Source of the DNA: an uncultured Halieaceae bacterium
GTDB taxonomy: Bacteria > Pseudomonadota > Gammaproteobacteria > Pseudomonadales > Halieaceae
Direction: 5' to 3'
Length of the DNA: 15,127 nucleotides
Assembly: GCA_913063005.1 (NCBI GenBank)
Contig: CAJXZI010000024.1
Span: 1 to 15,127 of the forward strand
Shown: in pieces, positions 7,916 to 15,127 of the stretch
Numbering within the stretch: position 1 is the stretch's first letter
Layout: each line of letters opens with the position of its first letter
The notes under the pieces: model-generated
The model's input: the letters and a program-made list of their open reading frames with translations, nothing else
The model's database searches: none
Told to the model about the DNA's origin: nothing
Program-made: the position numbers and the translations under genes

Positions 7916-7937
7916 AGGCTAAGGGAGAGGTATACCT

Positions 7938-9374
7938 ATGAGTGATTCATTTGATGTCGTTGTTATAGGTTCAGGCCCGGCCGGATATGTCTGCGCAATT
8001 AAATGCGCACAGCTGGGGATGAATACCGCTGTTGTTGAGGCCTGGAGTGATTCTAAAGGTAAACCGGTTTTTGGTGGTACATGCCTTAATGTAGGCTGCA
8101 TTCCCTCCAAGGCGCTACTCGATAGCTCGCACAAATTTGCCGAAGCAAGCGACCATTTCGCCGCGCACGGTATTGGTGTGGGCGAGACGTCAATCGACAT
8201 TCCCGCCATGATGAAGCGCAAGAACAAGATCGTGACGCAACTCACAGGCGGCGTCTCCTCCTTGCTCCAACACAACGGCGTCAGCGTCGTGCAGGGAACG
8301 GGCAAACTCTTAGCAGGGCGACAGGTTGAGGTGACGGCTGCGGACGGCAGCAAGCAAGTACTGACGGCCGAAAACGTTGTTCTCGCATCCGGTTCTGAGC
8401 CAGTGACGATACCACCGGCACCAACAGACGATGAGGTTGTTGTCGATAGCACAGGTGCGCTCACCTTTGATGCAGTTCCCGAGCGACTGGGTGTTATTGG
8501 TGCTGGCGTTATCGGCCTAGAGCTTGGCAGTGTATGGGGACGTTTGGGCTCTGACGTTGTGCTTTTCGAGGCTCTCGATACCTTCCTGCCAATGATGGAT
8601 GCACAAGTCAGCAAAGAAGCTGCAAAAGTCTTCAAAAAGCAGGGACTAGACATCCGTCTCAATGCGTTGGTAACGGGGACTGAAGTAAAAGATGGCAAGG
8701 TAACGGTGAGTTATACCGAAAAAGGCGAAGCGAAAACGGCTGAATTCGATCGATTGATCGTCGCTGTTGGTCGACGACCGCGCACCAAAGATCTTTTTGC
8801 TACTGACTCGGGGGTGACCACTGACGAGCGCGGTTTTGTTTTCGTCAACGACTACTGCGCTACCGAAGCGCCCGGTGTCTGGGCCATTGGCGATATTGTT
8901 CGCGGGCCGATGCTGGCACACAAAGGATCGGAAGAGGGCGTCATGGTGGCTGAGCGCATTCACGGCAAGCCCGTGCAGCTTAACTACGATTGCGTGCCAT
9001 CGATTATCTACACACACCCCGAAATCGCAGGTGTTGGTAAAACCGAGCAGGAATTAAAGGCTGAAGGCATTGATTACAAGGCGGGGTCTTTTCCCTTCGC
9101 TGCAATAGGGCGAGCCCTTGCTAGTGGCGAGACCGATGGTTTTGTGAAAATTCTCTCGGATGCTAAGACCGATCGCGTGCTCGGCGCCCACGCCATTGGG
9201 CCATCCGCTGCGGATTTGGTTCAGCAGATGGTCATCACTATGGAGTTTGGCGGCAGTACTGAAGACTTGCAGCTGATGGTATTTGGACACCCAACAATGT
9301 CCGAGGCTGTTCATGAGGCGGCACTGGCGGTTGATGGCATGGCTATTCATATGCCAAACCGGAAAAAACGTTAG
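7938..9374 (+). CDS. lpd: Dihydrolipoamide dehydrogenase E3 component
   Basis: FAD enzyme that reoxidises dihydrolipoamide on SucB and reduces NAD+. The protein has 478 residues (E. coli Lpd 474). FAD-binding GSGPAGYVCA is at 11-20. The redox disulfide is Cys49 and Cys54 in GGTCLNVGCIPSK. The NAD-binding Rossmann motif GVIGAGVIGLELG begins at 185. The C-terminal catalytic pair is His451 and Glu456 in HPTMSEAVHEAA. GGGAGAGG at 7923-7930 is a strong ribosome binding site 7 nt before the ATG. Its place between sucB and sucC matches the lpdG arrangement in Pseudomonas; in E. coli lpd sits with the pyruvate dehydrogenase genes. It may serve only this complex, or also pyruvate dehydrogenase and the glycine cleavage system. 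That cannot be told from this window. Confidence 0.98.
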   Translation: MSDSFDVVVIGSGPAGYVCAIKCAQLGMNTAVVEAWSDSKGKPVFGGTCLNVGCIPSKALLDSSHKFAEASDHFAAHGIGVGETSIDIPAMMKRKNKIVTQLTGGVSSLLQHNGVSVVQGTGKLLAGRQVEVTAADGSKQVLTAENVVLASGSEPVTIPPAPTDDEVVVDSTGALTFDAVPERLGVIGAGVIGLELGSVWGRLGSDVVLFEALDTFLPMMDAQVSKEAAKVFKKQGLDIRLNALVTGTEVKDGKVTVSYTEKGEAKTAEFDRLIVAVGRRPRTKDLFATDSGVTTDERGFVFVNDYCATEAPGVWAIGDIVRGPMLAHKGSEEGVMVAERIHGKPVQLNYDCVPSIIYTHPEIAGVGKTEQELKAEGIDYKAGSFPFAAIGRALASGETDGFVKILSDAKTDRVLGAHAIGPSAADLVQQMVITMEFGGSTEDLQLMVFGHPTMSEAVHEAALAVDGMAIHMPNRKKR

Positions 9375-9386
9375 AACAGATTAAAT

Positions 9387-9432
9387 CCTCAGCACACTCA
9401 CGCTGAGGTTGCCACAACACTTAGTTGTTGTG
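9387..9432 (+). other. Two tandem hairpins between lpd and sucC
   Basis: The first stem is CCTCAGC (9387-9393) with GCTGAGG (9402-9408), 7 perfect pairs and an 8-nt loop. The second is CACAACA (9413-9419) with TGTTGTG (9426-9432), 7 perfect pairs and a 6-nt loop. No T tract follows, so they do not look like terminators. They may stabilise the 3' end of the upstream message or mark an RNA processing site between the dehydrogenase and synthetase genes. They occupy most of the 82-nt gap. Confidence 0.55.
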
Positions 9433-9456
9433 TGTATTAACTAGAAAGGGGGATGT

Positions 9457-10626
9457 ATGAACTTGCACGAGTATCAGGGCAAGGCCTTATTTGCACAGTA
9501 CGGATTGCCCGTATCTGTGGGTCAGGCCGTAGATACGCCAGAGGCGGCAGAGGCTGCTGCGAAGGAAATTGGCGGCGACAAATGGGTTGTAAAGGCTCAG
9601 GTCCATGCGGGTGGCCGTGGTAAAGCTGGCGGCGTGAAACTAGTGGATTCACCTGCCGAAGCTCGCGCTTTTGCAGAGCAATGGCTGGGTAAAAACCTAG
9701 TGACCTATCAGACAGATGCTAATGGGCAGCCAGTTTCTAAGATCCTGGTAGAGACCTGCACTGATATTGCCGATGAGCTTTATCTTGGTGCTGTCGTCGA
9801 TCGATCCTCTCGACGTATTGTCTTTATGGCATCAACCGAAGGCGGTGTTGAAATCGAAAAGGTCGCTGAAGAGACGCCTGAAAAAATCTTGAAAGCAACC
9901 ATCGATCCGCTCGCGGGTCCACAGCCTTATCAGGGACGTGAGTTGGCGTTTAAGCTCGGGTTGCAAGGCCCTCAGGTCAAGCAATTTGTTCATATTTTCA
10001 ATGGTTTGGCGAATTTATTTAAAGACAAAGACCTCGCATTGATTGAAGTAAACCCGCTCGTCATTACGGATGAAGGCAACCTTCACTGCCTCGATGCAAA
10101 GGTAGGTGTCGACTCTAACGCCGTGTATCGCCACAAAGATCTACAAGCCATGCACGACCCGTCGCAAGACGATGAACGCGAAGCTGCTGCAGCTGCTTGG
10201 GACCTCAACTACGTTGCCCTGGATGGAAACATCGGCTGCATGGTTAACGGCGCTGGTTTGGCTATGGGCACCATGGACATCGTCAAGCTCCATGGTGGCG
10301 AGCCTGCAAACTTTCTCGACGTGGGCGGCGGTGCAACCAAGGAACGCGTCACCGAGGCGTTTAAAATTATCTTGAGCGATGACAACGTTAAAGCCGTGCT
10401 GATCAACATCTTTGGCGGTATCGTCCGCTGCGATTTGATTGCGGAAGGTGTTATCGGTGCCGTGAATGAGGTGGGTGTTGAAGTTCCTGTTGTTGTTCGC
10501 CTTGAGGGCAATAACGCCGAACTCGGACGTCAGGTGCTCGCGGATAGCGGTTTAAACATTATCGCGGCAAACAGTCTGACCGATGCGGCTCAGCAAGTCG
10601 TGGCAGCAGCTGGGGGTGCAGCATGA
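9457..10626 (+). CDS. sucC: Succinyl-CoA synthetase beta subunit SucC
   Basis: Beta (nucleotide- and succinate-binding) subunit of succinyl-CoA synthetase (ADP- or GDP-forming). With SucD it converts succinyl-CoA to succinate while making ATP or GTP. The protein has 389 residues (E. coli 388). The family N-terminus MNLHEYQGKALF is at 1-12. The ATP-grasp nucleotide site is at KAQVHAGGRGKAGGVK, residues 46-61, with Lys46 and Gly53 at the usual positions. NGAGLAMGTMD, FLDVGGGA and FGGIVRCD are in the C-terminal CoA-ligase-type domain. AAGGGGGA at 9446-9453 is the ribosome binding site, close to the ATG at 9457. An ATG at 9453 is out of frame. The stop overlaps the sucD start by 4 nt (ATGA), a typical coupling signal for a 1:1 complex. 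Confidence 0.98.
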   Translation: MNLHEYQGKALFAQYGLPVSVGQAVDTPEAAEAAAKEIGGDKWVVKAQVHAGGRGKAGGVKLVDSPAEARAFAEQWLGKNLVTYQTDANGQPVSKILVETCTDIADELYLGAVVDRSSRRIVFMASTEGGVEIEKVAEETPEKILKATIDPLAGPQPYQGRELAFKLGLQGPQVKQFVHIFNGLANLFKDKDLALIEVNPLVITDEGNLHCLDAKVGVDSNAVYRHKDLQAMHDPSQDDEREAAAAAWDLNYVALDGNIGCMVNGAGLAMGTMDIVKLHGGEPANFLDVGGGATKERVTEAFKIILSDDNVKAVLINIFGGIVRCDLIAEGVIGAVNEVGVEVPVVVRLEGNNAELGRQVLADSGLNIIAANSLTDAAQQVVAAAGGAA

Positions 10627-11495
10627 GTATTCTTATTGATAAAAACACGCGTGTCATTTGCCAGGGATTCACTGGCTCTCAGGGTACGTCACACTCTGAG
10701 CAAGCGATTGCATATGGCACTCAAATGGTGGGTGGTGTGACCCCGGGGAAGGGCGGTCAAGAGCACTTGGGCTTGCCTGTCTTTGATACGGTGAGTGACG
10801 CGGTTTCTCAGACCGGCGCGAATGCATCCGTTATCTACGTCCCAGCACCGTTTTGTAAAGATTCTATACTTGAAGCCGCAAACGCGGGTGTTGAGCTGAT
10901 TGTTTGCATCACTGAAGGTATTCCTACCTTGGATATGCTGGACGCGAAAGTACGCTGCGACGAGCTGGGTGTGCGACTCATTGGTCCCAACTGCCCGGGT
11001 GTGATTACACCAGGAGAGTGCAAGATTGGCATTATGCCGGGTCATATTCATCTTCCGGGCAAGGTAGGTATCGTGTCGCGCTCAGGTACCCTCACTTACG
11101 AGGCGGTGAAGCAGACAACGGACGCGGGCTTCGGTCAGTCTACCTGTGTTGGTATTGGTGGCGACCCCATTCCAGGATCCAACTTCATCGATATCCTTGG
11201 TTTGTTTGAGGAAGATGACGCGACGGAGTCGATTGTAATGATCGGTGAAATCGGGGGATCAGCAGAGGAAGAAGCTGCGGCCTTCATCAAAGACCATGTC
11301 ACAAAGCCCGTTGTTTCCTACATTGCGGGTGTCACGGCGCCGAAAGGTAAGCGAATGGGTCACGCCGGAGCCATCATTTCTGGCGGAAAGGGCACAGCCG
11401 ATGAGAAGTTTGCTGCGCTCGAAGATGCAGGCGTCAAGACTGTGCGCTCATTGGCTGAAATTGGCTCTGCGATGGCTGAGATCACTGGTTGGTAA
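10623..11495 (+). CDS. sucD: Succinyl-CoA synthetase alpha subunit SucD
   Basis: Alpha subunit of succinyl-CoA synthetase. It binds CoA and carries the histidine that is transiently phosphorylated. The protein has 290 residues (E. coli 289). The CoA-binding N-terminal Rossmann region includes GFTGSQGTSHSEQAI and GGVTPGKGG. GPNCPGVITP and SRSGTLTYE are family motifs in the middle. The active-site His247 lies in GHAGAIISGGKGTADEK. Ribosome entry is helped by GGGGG at 10612-10616 inside sucC, 6 nt before the ATG. This is the last gene of the operon, with a strong terminator 22 nt after the stop. Confidence 0.98.
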   Translation: MSILIDKNTRVICQGFTGSQGTSHSEQAIAYGTQMVGGVTPGKGGQEHLGLPVFDTVSDAVSQTGANASVIYVPAPFCKDSILEAANAGVELIVCITEGIPTLDMLDAKVRCDELGVRLIGPNCPGVITPGECKIGIMPGHIHLPGKVGIVSRSGTLTYEAVKQTTDAGFGQSTCVGIGGDPIPGSNFIDILGLFEEDDATESIVMIGEIGGSAEEEAAAFIKDHVTKPVVSYIAGVTAPKGKRMGHAGAIISGGKGTADEKFAALEDAGVKTVRSLAEIGSAMAEITGW

Positions 11496-11517
11496 CCTCG
11501 ATCTAGATAACCTGTTC

Positions 11518-11545
11518 AAAGCCCGCTTATCGCGGGCTTTTTTTT
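11518..11545 (+). terminator. Intrinsic terminator of the sdh-suc operon
   Basis: AAAGCCCGC (11518-11526) and GCGGGCTTT (11532-11540) form a 9-bp perfect stem with a TTATC loop. A run of eight T (11538-11545) overlaps the end of the stem. This is a strong Rho-independent terminator and separates the TCA genes from htpG. Confidence 0.93.
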
Positions 11546-11611
11546 GGGCGGAAGTTGATAAGGTGGATTCGCGAGACAAGTGATTTGCGTTCGGGAAATT
11601 ATTGTTTTTGC

Positions 11612-11640
11612 CTTGAAATGAGTCGACTGGTTCCCCATCT
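11612..11640 (+). promoter_or_regulatory. Sigma-32 (RpoH) heat-shock promoter of htpG
   Basis: The -35 element CTTGAAA (11612-11618) and the -10 element CCCCATCT (11633-11640) match the sigma-32 consensus (CTTGAAA and CCCCATNT) at every defined position, with a 14-nt spacer, within the normal range. Transcription would start near 11647, leaving a leader of about 45 nt before htpG. htpG is a classical RpoH-regulated gene, which supports the call. Confidence 0.92.
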
Positions 11641-11692
11641 GTTAGCTAGGTCCAACACAGATCTAATTTCGGTACACAGATAGGAGCTCGTA

Positions 11693-13585
11693 ATGTCCGA
11701 CAAACAAACCATGGGATTTCAAACTGAAGCCAAACGACTGCTTCAGTTAATGATCCATTCGCTGTATTCCAATCGAGAGATCTTTCTCAGAGAGCTAATT
11801 TCAAACGCCTCAGATGCCATCGATAAGCGTCGTTTTGCTGCTATCGAAGACAGTGCGCTCGATGTGGGGGGTGAAGGCTATGAGATCCGTGTCGATGTTG
11901 ATGAGGAGGCGAAGACACTCAGCATCAGCGATAACGGGATTGGTATGTCTCGTGAGGACGTTATCGAGAATCTAGGGACAATCGCTAAATCCGGTACTGC
12001 AGCCTTCATGGAGCAGCTCAGCGGCGATCAGCAAAAAGACAGTCAGCTCATCGGTCAGTTTGGGGTTGGATTTTACTCATCGTTCATCGTTGCAAATCGT
12101 GTGGAAGTCGTCTCCCGAAAAGCGGGAGAGGACACAGCTACCCGATGGGAGTCCACAGGTGAAGATGAATTCAGTATTGATGTTGCAGAGCGTGGTGTCC
12201 CCGGTACGACAGTCACACTGCACCTCGACGCTGAAGCAGAGGAATTTGCTTCTTCCTGGCGTGTGCGCAGTGTCATCAAAAAATACTCAGACCACATTTC
12301 AGTACCTGTTTTAATGCTCGAAACAGCCCCGTCTTCCGAGGAAGATGAAGCGGAAGCGCCAGAGCCTACCTGGGAGCGGATCAACGAAGCCAAAGCTCTC
12401 TGGACGCGAAGTCGCTCCGAGGTTAGCGACGAGGAATACACAGAGTTTTATCGCCATGTCTCGAGTGACTATCAAGACCCCTTGAGTTGGAGTCACAATC
12501 GGGTTGAGGGCAAGCTCGATTACACCTCGCTTCTTTATGTCCCAAGCCAAGCACCGTTTGATCTTTGGAATAGAGAGGGTGCCCGTGGCCTCAAGCTCTA
12601 CATTCAGCGCACTTTTATCATGGACGATGCCGAGCAGTTCTTACCGCTCTATCTGCGTTTCGTGAAAGGCGTGCTTGACTCGCAAGACTTGCCGCTGAAT
12701 ATATCGCGCGAAATTCTCCAGCAGAGCCCGCAAGTCGATTCCTTGCGTAATGCGGTGACGAAGCGCGTGCTCGATATGTTGAGCAAAATGGCGAAGTCTG
12801 ATGCGGATAAATACCAGAGCTTTTGGGATGTGTTCGGCAATGTCCTCAAAGAAGGTCCCGGTGAGGACTTTGCTAACCGTGAAAAGATTGCTGAACTATT
12901 GCGGTTCGCCTCGACTCACGACGATGACGCAATACAGAATGTTTCGCTCAAGGACTATGTGGAGCGCATGCAGGAAGGGCAGGATGCCATCTATTACGTT
13001 GTCGCCGACAACCACGTGACGGCTAAAAACAGCCCGCATATTGAGGTGTTCCGTAAGAAAGGGATAGAAGTTCTATTGCTCTCCGATCGCATCGACGACT
13101 GGCTGATGGGCCACCTGAACGAGTTTGATGGCAAAGCACTTAAAGATATTGCCAAAGGCGAGCTAGACCTAGGTGACAGCACGGAGGAAGAGAAAGCTGA
13201 GCTAGAAGCGGCCAAGACCGAACATGAGGGTTTACTCGATCGACTGAAAGGCGCGCTCGAGGGCAAGGTCAGTGAGGTTAGACCCACGATCCGGTTGACC
13301 GATTCACCCGCTTGTCTGGTAGTTGGGGAGCATGAACTCGGCGCTCAGATGCGCCGCATTTTAGAGGCGGCGGGACAAGAGCTGCCTGATAGCGAGCCGA
13401 TCCTTGAGGTCAACACCGGTCATGGATTGGTAAAGCGTATGGACGCAGAGCCCGACGAGGATCGATTTGCTGATTTGGCGTTGATTCTTCTTGACCAAGC
13501 GACGCTTGCGCAGGGATCGCAGCTTGAGGATCCTGCGAGTTATGTCGCGCGGATGAATAAGCCGCTTGTGGAAATGAGCGCCTAA
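11693..13585 (+). CDS. htpG: Molecular chaperone HtpG (bacterial Hsp90)
   Basis: ATP-dependent cytosolic chaperone that remodels client proteins, often with DnaK. The protein has 630 residues (E. coli 624). The N-terminal GHKL ATPase domain shows Glu34, Asn38 and Asp41 in LRELISNASDA, Asp80 in DNGIGM, GTIAKSGT, and the lid motif GQFGVGFYSSF. A short acidic, Pro-containing linker (SSEEDEAEAPEP) leads to the middle domain, marked by WTRSRSEV, RVEGKLDYTSLLYVP and the LNISREILQ segment. The dimerisation domain is at the C-terminus. TAGGAG ends 6 nt before the ATG. The gene has its own heat-shock promoter, and sixA starts one base after its stop codon. Confidence 0.98.
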   Translation: MSDKQTMGFQTEAKRLLQLMIHSLYSNREIFLRELISNASDAIDKRRFAAIEDSALDVGGEGYEIRVDVDEEAKTLSISDNGIGMSREDVIENLGTIAKSGTAAFMEQLSGDQQKDSQLIGQFGVGFYSSFIVANRVEVVSRKAGEDTATRWESTGEDEFSIDVAERGVPGTTVTLHLDAEAEEFASSWRVRSVIKKYSDHISVPVLMLETAPSSEEDEAEAPEPTWERINEAKALWTRSRSEVSDEEYTEFYRHVSSDYQDPLSWSHNRVEGKLDYTSLLYVPSQAPFDLWNREGARGLKLYIQRTFIMDDAEQFLPLYLRFVKGVLDSQDLPLNISREILQQSPQVDSLRNAVTKRVLDMLSKMAKSDADKYQSFWDVFGNVLKEGPGEDFANREKIAELLRFASTHDDDAIQNVSLKDYVERMQEGQDAIYYVVADNHVTAKNSPHIEVFRKKGIEVLLLSDRIDDWLMGHLNEFDGKALKDIAKGELDLGDSTEEEKAELEAAKTEHEGLLDRLKGALEGKVSEVRPTIRLTDSPACLVVGEHELGAQMRRILEAAGQELPDSEPILEVNTGHGLVKRMDAEPDEDRFADLALILLDQATLAQGSQLEDPASYVARMNKPLVEMSA

Positions 13586-13586
13586 G

Positions 13587-14060
13587 GTGCTCGTCACGCT
13601 TTGGCGTCACGGTGAGGCGGGGTATGCCGCCTCAGACGCCGAGCGTTCGCTAACCGCGCGCGGTGAAGCCCATATCAAGAGCAGCGTGGCCGCCTATCAT
13701 TCTTGGTGCTGCAATGCGAATGTTAGGCTTCCAACATACTGCGTTCACAGCCCATTGGTTCGCACAGCACAAACCGCCAATATCTTAGGGGCTGATCTTT
13801 CACTTCCGCAGGTGGTCGCGGACGACCGACTGGCGCCGGGTGAGCATAACTATACTCAAGGCCTATTCCTGGCTGATGACGTTGATCATCAATTTGTGGT
13901 GGGTCACCAGCCCTATCTTTCTGAGCTCATTAATGTATGGTGCGACACCGCCCATCATCATGGTCTATCACCGAGCGGTTTTGCCGTTATTCGACTCTTG
14001 ATGCCCGCTCGCGGGGGCGGTGAATTGATTCACTACATGCCAGAAGGATTTTCATTGTGA
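13587..14060 (+). CDS. sixA: SixA-family phosphohistidine phosphatase
   Basis: Small histidine phosphatase of 157 residues, close to E. coli SixA (161). SixA removes phosphate from histidine phosphotransfer proteins: ArcB in early work, and the nitrogen phosphotransferase protein NPr in later work. The RHG motif at Arg7-His8-Gly9 holds the catalytic histidine. SPLVRTAQTA places a second phosphate-binding arginine at Arg59, and His107 in VGHQPYLSEL is the expected second catalytic histidine. The start is GTG, one nt after the htpG stop, with a weak GGAAATGAG site in the end of htpG, so translation is probably coupled. It overlaps the next gene by 4 nt. The natural target is not shown by this window. 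A general histidine phosphatase of the same superfamily is the alternative reading. Confidence 0.85.
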   Translation: MLVTLWRHGEAGYAASDAERSLTARGEAHIKSSVAAYHSWCCNANVRLPTYCVHSPLVRTAQTANILGADLSLPQVVADDRLAPGEHNYTQGLFLADDVDHQFVVGHQPYLSELINVWCDTAHHHGLSPSGFAVIRLLMPARGGGELIHYMPEGFSL

Positions 14061-14959
14061 CCAGCCCAGCCAGCGAAGTTGCCTTTGATGTCGATGGACT
14101 GACGTACCGAGGCCTCGTATGGGGCGATCCTGCTGATCCCCTTGTGTTTGCAATTCATGGTTGGCTGGATAATGCCTTGAGCTTTACTCGCTTGGCGCCG
14201 CTCCTTGAGGGATATCGCGTTCTCTCGATTGACCTATCAGGTCACGGCTTGAGCAGTCATCGATCCCCCGATGCGAATTACCATATCTGGGACGATATCC
14301 CTCAGCTTCTGGAAATTGTTGAGCAGTTGGGTGTTGAGTCGCTCCACGTGGTAGGACACAGCCGCGGTGCAGCTGTTGCTGGTGCTTTTGCAGTAGCGCT
14401 CGAGGAAAAATGCGCTTCCCTCACAATGCTCGACGGAATGATTTCGCGTTCATTCGAGAATGATAATGGTGCTGAGTTGTTTATTGGTTCGATTGCTGAG
14501 CGCAAAAAGTACATGGCGCGTCCGCCCCGTATTTTCCCCACCATCGAAGATTTCATTAACTCGCGCTCTCGTTATGGCTTTACACGTGAGAACGCGGAGT
14601 TGTTGGTGCCGCGCGCGTTGCGGCAAGTCGATGGCGGCTGGCTCTTGTTGAGTGACCCCAAGTTGTTTGGGAGCAGTACGGTCAAGCTGTCTGAAGAGGC
14701 GTCGAATTCGTTCTACCGCGCGATGAAATGCCCGGTAACCGCGATAACGGGCGACAAAGGGTTTTTCACCAGTGACGACGCGCAGGCAAAGATTGCGGGT
14801 ATTGGTGACCTCGTAAACTCGTTTTACCCTGTGGTGGTGCCAGGCCCTCACCATTTCCATATGGAAGGTGATGTGCAGGCACTTGCCGAGATGTTGCTTG
14901 GTTTCTTTTCTACGGGGGTTATTGATCAGGCAAACGACCCACTGCGGCAAGTAGGCTGA
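14057..14959 (+). CDS. Alpha/beta-hydrolase family protein
   Basis: Predicted serine hydrolase of 300 residues without a signal peptide or membrane segment, so probably cytosolic. The oxyanion-region motif HGWLDNALSF is at 34-43. The nucleophile elbow GHSRG is at 100-104 with Ser102. Asp233 in ITGDKGFF is a candidate acid, and His265/His266 in PGPHHFHMEG is the likely catalytic histidine. The HGWLDN and HHFHME signatures resemble the serine-hydrolase-like (SERHL) branch of the alpha/beta-hydrolases, but the substrate is unknown. The GTG start overlaps the sixA stop (GTGA) and has GAAGGA 8 nt upstream. It is probably cotranscribed with htpG and sixA. No functional link to phosphohistidine removal can be inferred beyond position. 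Confidence 0.85.
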   Translation: MTSPASEVAFDVDGLTYRGLVWGDPADPLVFAIHGWLDNALSFTRLAPLLEGYRVLSIDLSGHGLSSHRSPDANYHIWDDIPQLLEIVEQLGVESLHVVGHSRGAAVAGAFAVALEEKCASLTMLDGMISRSFENDNGAELFIGSIAERKKYMARPPRIFPTIEDFINSRSRYGFTRENAELLVPRALRQVDGGWLLLSDPKLFGSSTVKLSEEASNSFYRAMKCPVTAITGDKGFFTSDDAQAKIAGIGDLVNSFYPVVVPGPHHFHMEGDVQALAEMLLGFFSTGVIDQANDPLRQVG

Positions 14960-14968
14960 AGCCTCAGC
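14955..14968 (+). other. Hairpin overlapping the hydrolase stop codon
   Basis: GCTGA (14955-14959, including the TGA stop) pairs with TCAGC (14964-14968) through an AGCC loop. No T tract follows. It is a weak candidate for a 3' end structure. Confidence 0.25.
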
Positions 14969-14988
14969 ACTCATAAGCAACAGCGTCG

Positions 14989-15002
14989 GCGCCTAGAGGC
15001 GC
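14989..15002 (+). other. GC-rich hairpin before the last gene
   Basis: GCGCC (14989-14993) pairs with GGCGC (14998-15002) with a TAGA loop. No T tract follows in either direction, so it is not a standard terminator. It lies in the 83-nt gap between the hydrolase gene and the last open frame. Confidence 0.3.
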
Positions 15003-15042
15003 AAGATGTTAGACTGCACAATTCGCACTGAGAGCAGTTCTG

Positions 15043-15127
15043 GTGACAACATTTCGCGATACCTTAATTTCTACTGAGAACCAGCTGATTGACGCTGCGG
15101 TTTTCTGTGGGCATGGCTACAGATCGG
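15043..15127 (+). CDS. 5' end of a gene, possibly ribosomal protein L3 glutamine methyltransferase PrmB (partial)
   Basis: A frame beginning with GTG at 15043 stays open to the window end (28 codons). GAGAG at 15030-15034 is a plausible ribosome binding site 8 nt upstream. The visible peptide starts MTTFRDTLIST and ends in DAAVFCGHGYRS. The GHG after a short helix resembles the N-terminal region of PrmB, where a sequence of the type ANIWYGHGTDNPWDEA occurs in E. coli. PrmB methylates a glutamine of ribosomal protein L3. Only the N-terminus is present and the SAM-binding motifs lie outside, so the identification is tentative. Confidence 0.45.
   Translation, partial: MTTFRDTLISTENQLIDAAVFCGHGYRS

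Noticed and set aside
7919..8698. Long antisense open frame of 259 codons opposite lpd
   Set aside because: It is rich in Ser, Thr and Pro, as expected from the complement of lpd codons, and lpd is certain on the other strand. No motif is visible.
9387..14970. Shared word CCTCAGCAC at 9387-9395 and 14962-14970 as a possible dispersed repeat
   Set aside because: Nine-base matches are expected many times by chance in 15 kb, and the flanking sequences and stems differ.
14450..14980. Antisense open frame of 176 codons opposite the hydrolase gene
   Set aside because: The sense frame has a complete alpha/beta-hydrolase motif set; the antisense peptide is Arg/His-rich without recognisable motifs.
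1..15127. Search for a novel defence, mobile or biosynthetic system
   Set aside because: All major frames are housekeeping genes with intact motifs. I saw no transposase, integrase, CRISPR-like spacing, reverse transcriptase, toxin-antitoxin pair, tRNA or att-like repeat.

Overview
The window is an ordinary stretch of a gammaproteobacterial chromosome. All genes lie on the + strand. Protein lengths and active-site motifs of the TCA-cycle enzymes and HtpG match Escherichia coli and Pseudomonas orthologues closely. The gene order sdhCDAB-sucAB-lpd-sucCD, with the E3 gene lpd inside the cluster, is the Pseudomonas-type arrangement rather than the E. coli one. Moderate GC and frequent GTG starts would suit a marine gammaproteobacterium, but the exact lineage is a guess.

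Layout: (1) 1-334 is non-coding upstream DNA ending in a strong sigma-70-like promoter (262-290). (2) 335-3606 is sdhCDAB, encoding the four subunits of succinate dehydrogenase (complex II). (3) 3607-3796 is an intergenic region with an intrinsic terminator-like hairpin and a structured sucA leader. (4) 3797-11495 is sucA-sucB-lpd-sucC-sucD, encoding the complete 2-oxoglutarate dehydrogenase complex (E1, E2, E3) and succinyl-CoA synthetase. Two tandem hairpins lie between lpd and sucC. (5) 11518-11545 is a strong intrinsic terminator closing the TCA operon. (6) 11612-14959 begins with a consensus heat-shock (sigma-32) promoter, followed by htpG (Hsp90), a SixA-family phosphohistidine phosphatase gene 1 nt after it, and an alpha/beta-hydrolase gene overlapping sixA by 4 nt. 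(7) From 15043 to the window end runs the 5' end of another gene, tentatively prmB.

Together the nine TCA genes convert 2-oxoglutarate to succinyl-CoA, then succinate (with ATP or GTP formed), then fumarate, passing electrons to quinone in the membrane. The terminator-like element between sdhB and sucA and the hairpins before sucC could tune the relative output of the three enzyme modules. I found no mobile element, CRISPR array, tRNA or rRNA, and nothing that looks like a previously undescribed system. The points worth a second look concern regulation: the internal terminator, the intercistronic hairpins, and the placement of sixA and a hydrolase gene behind a heat-shock promoter.
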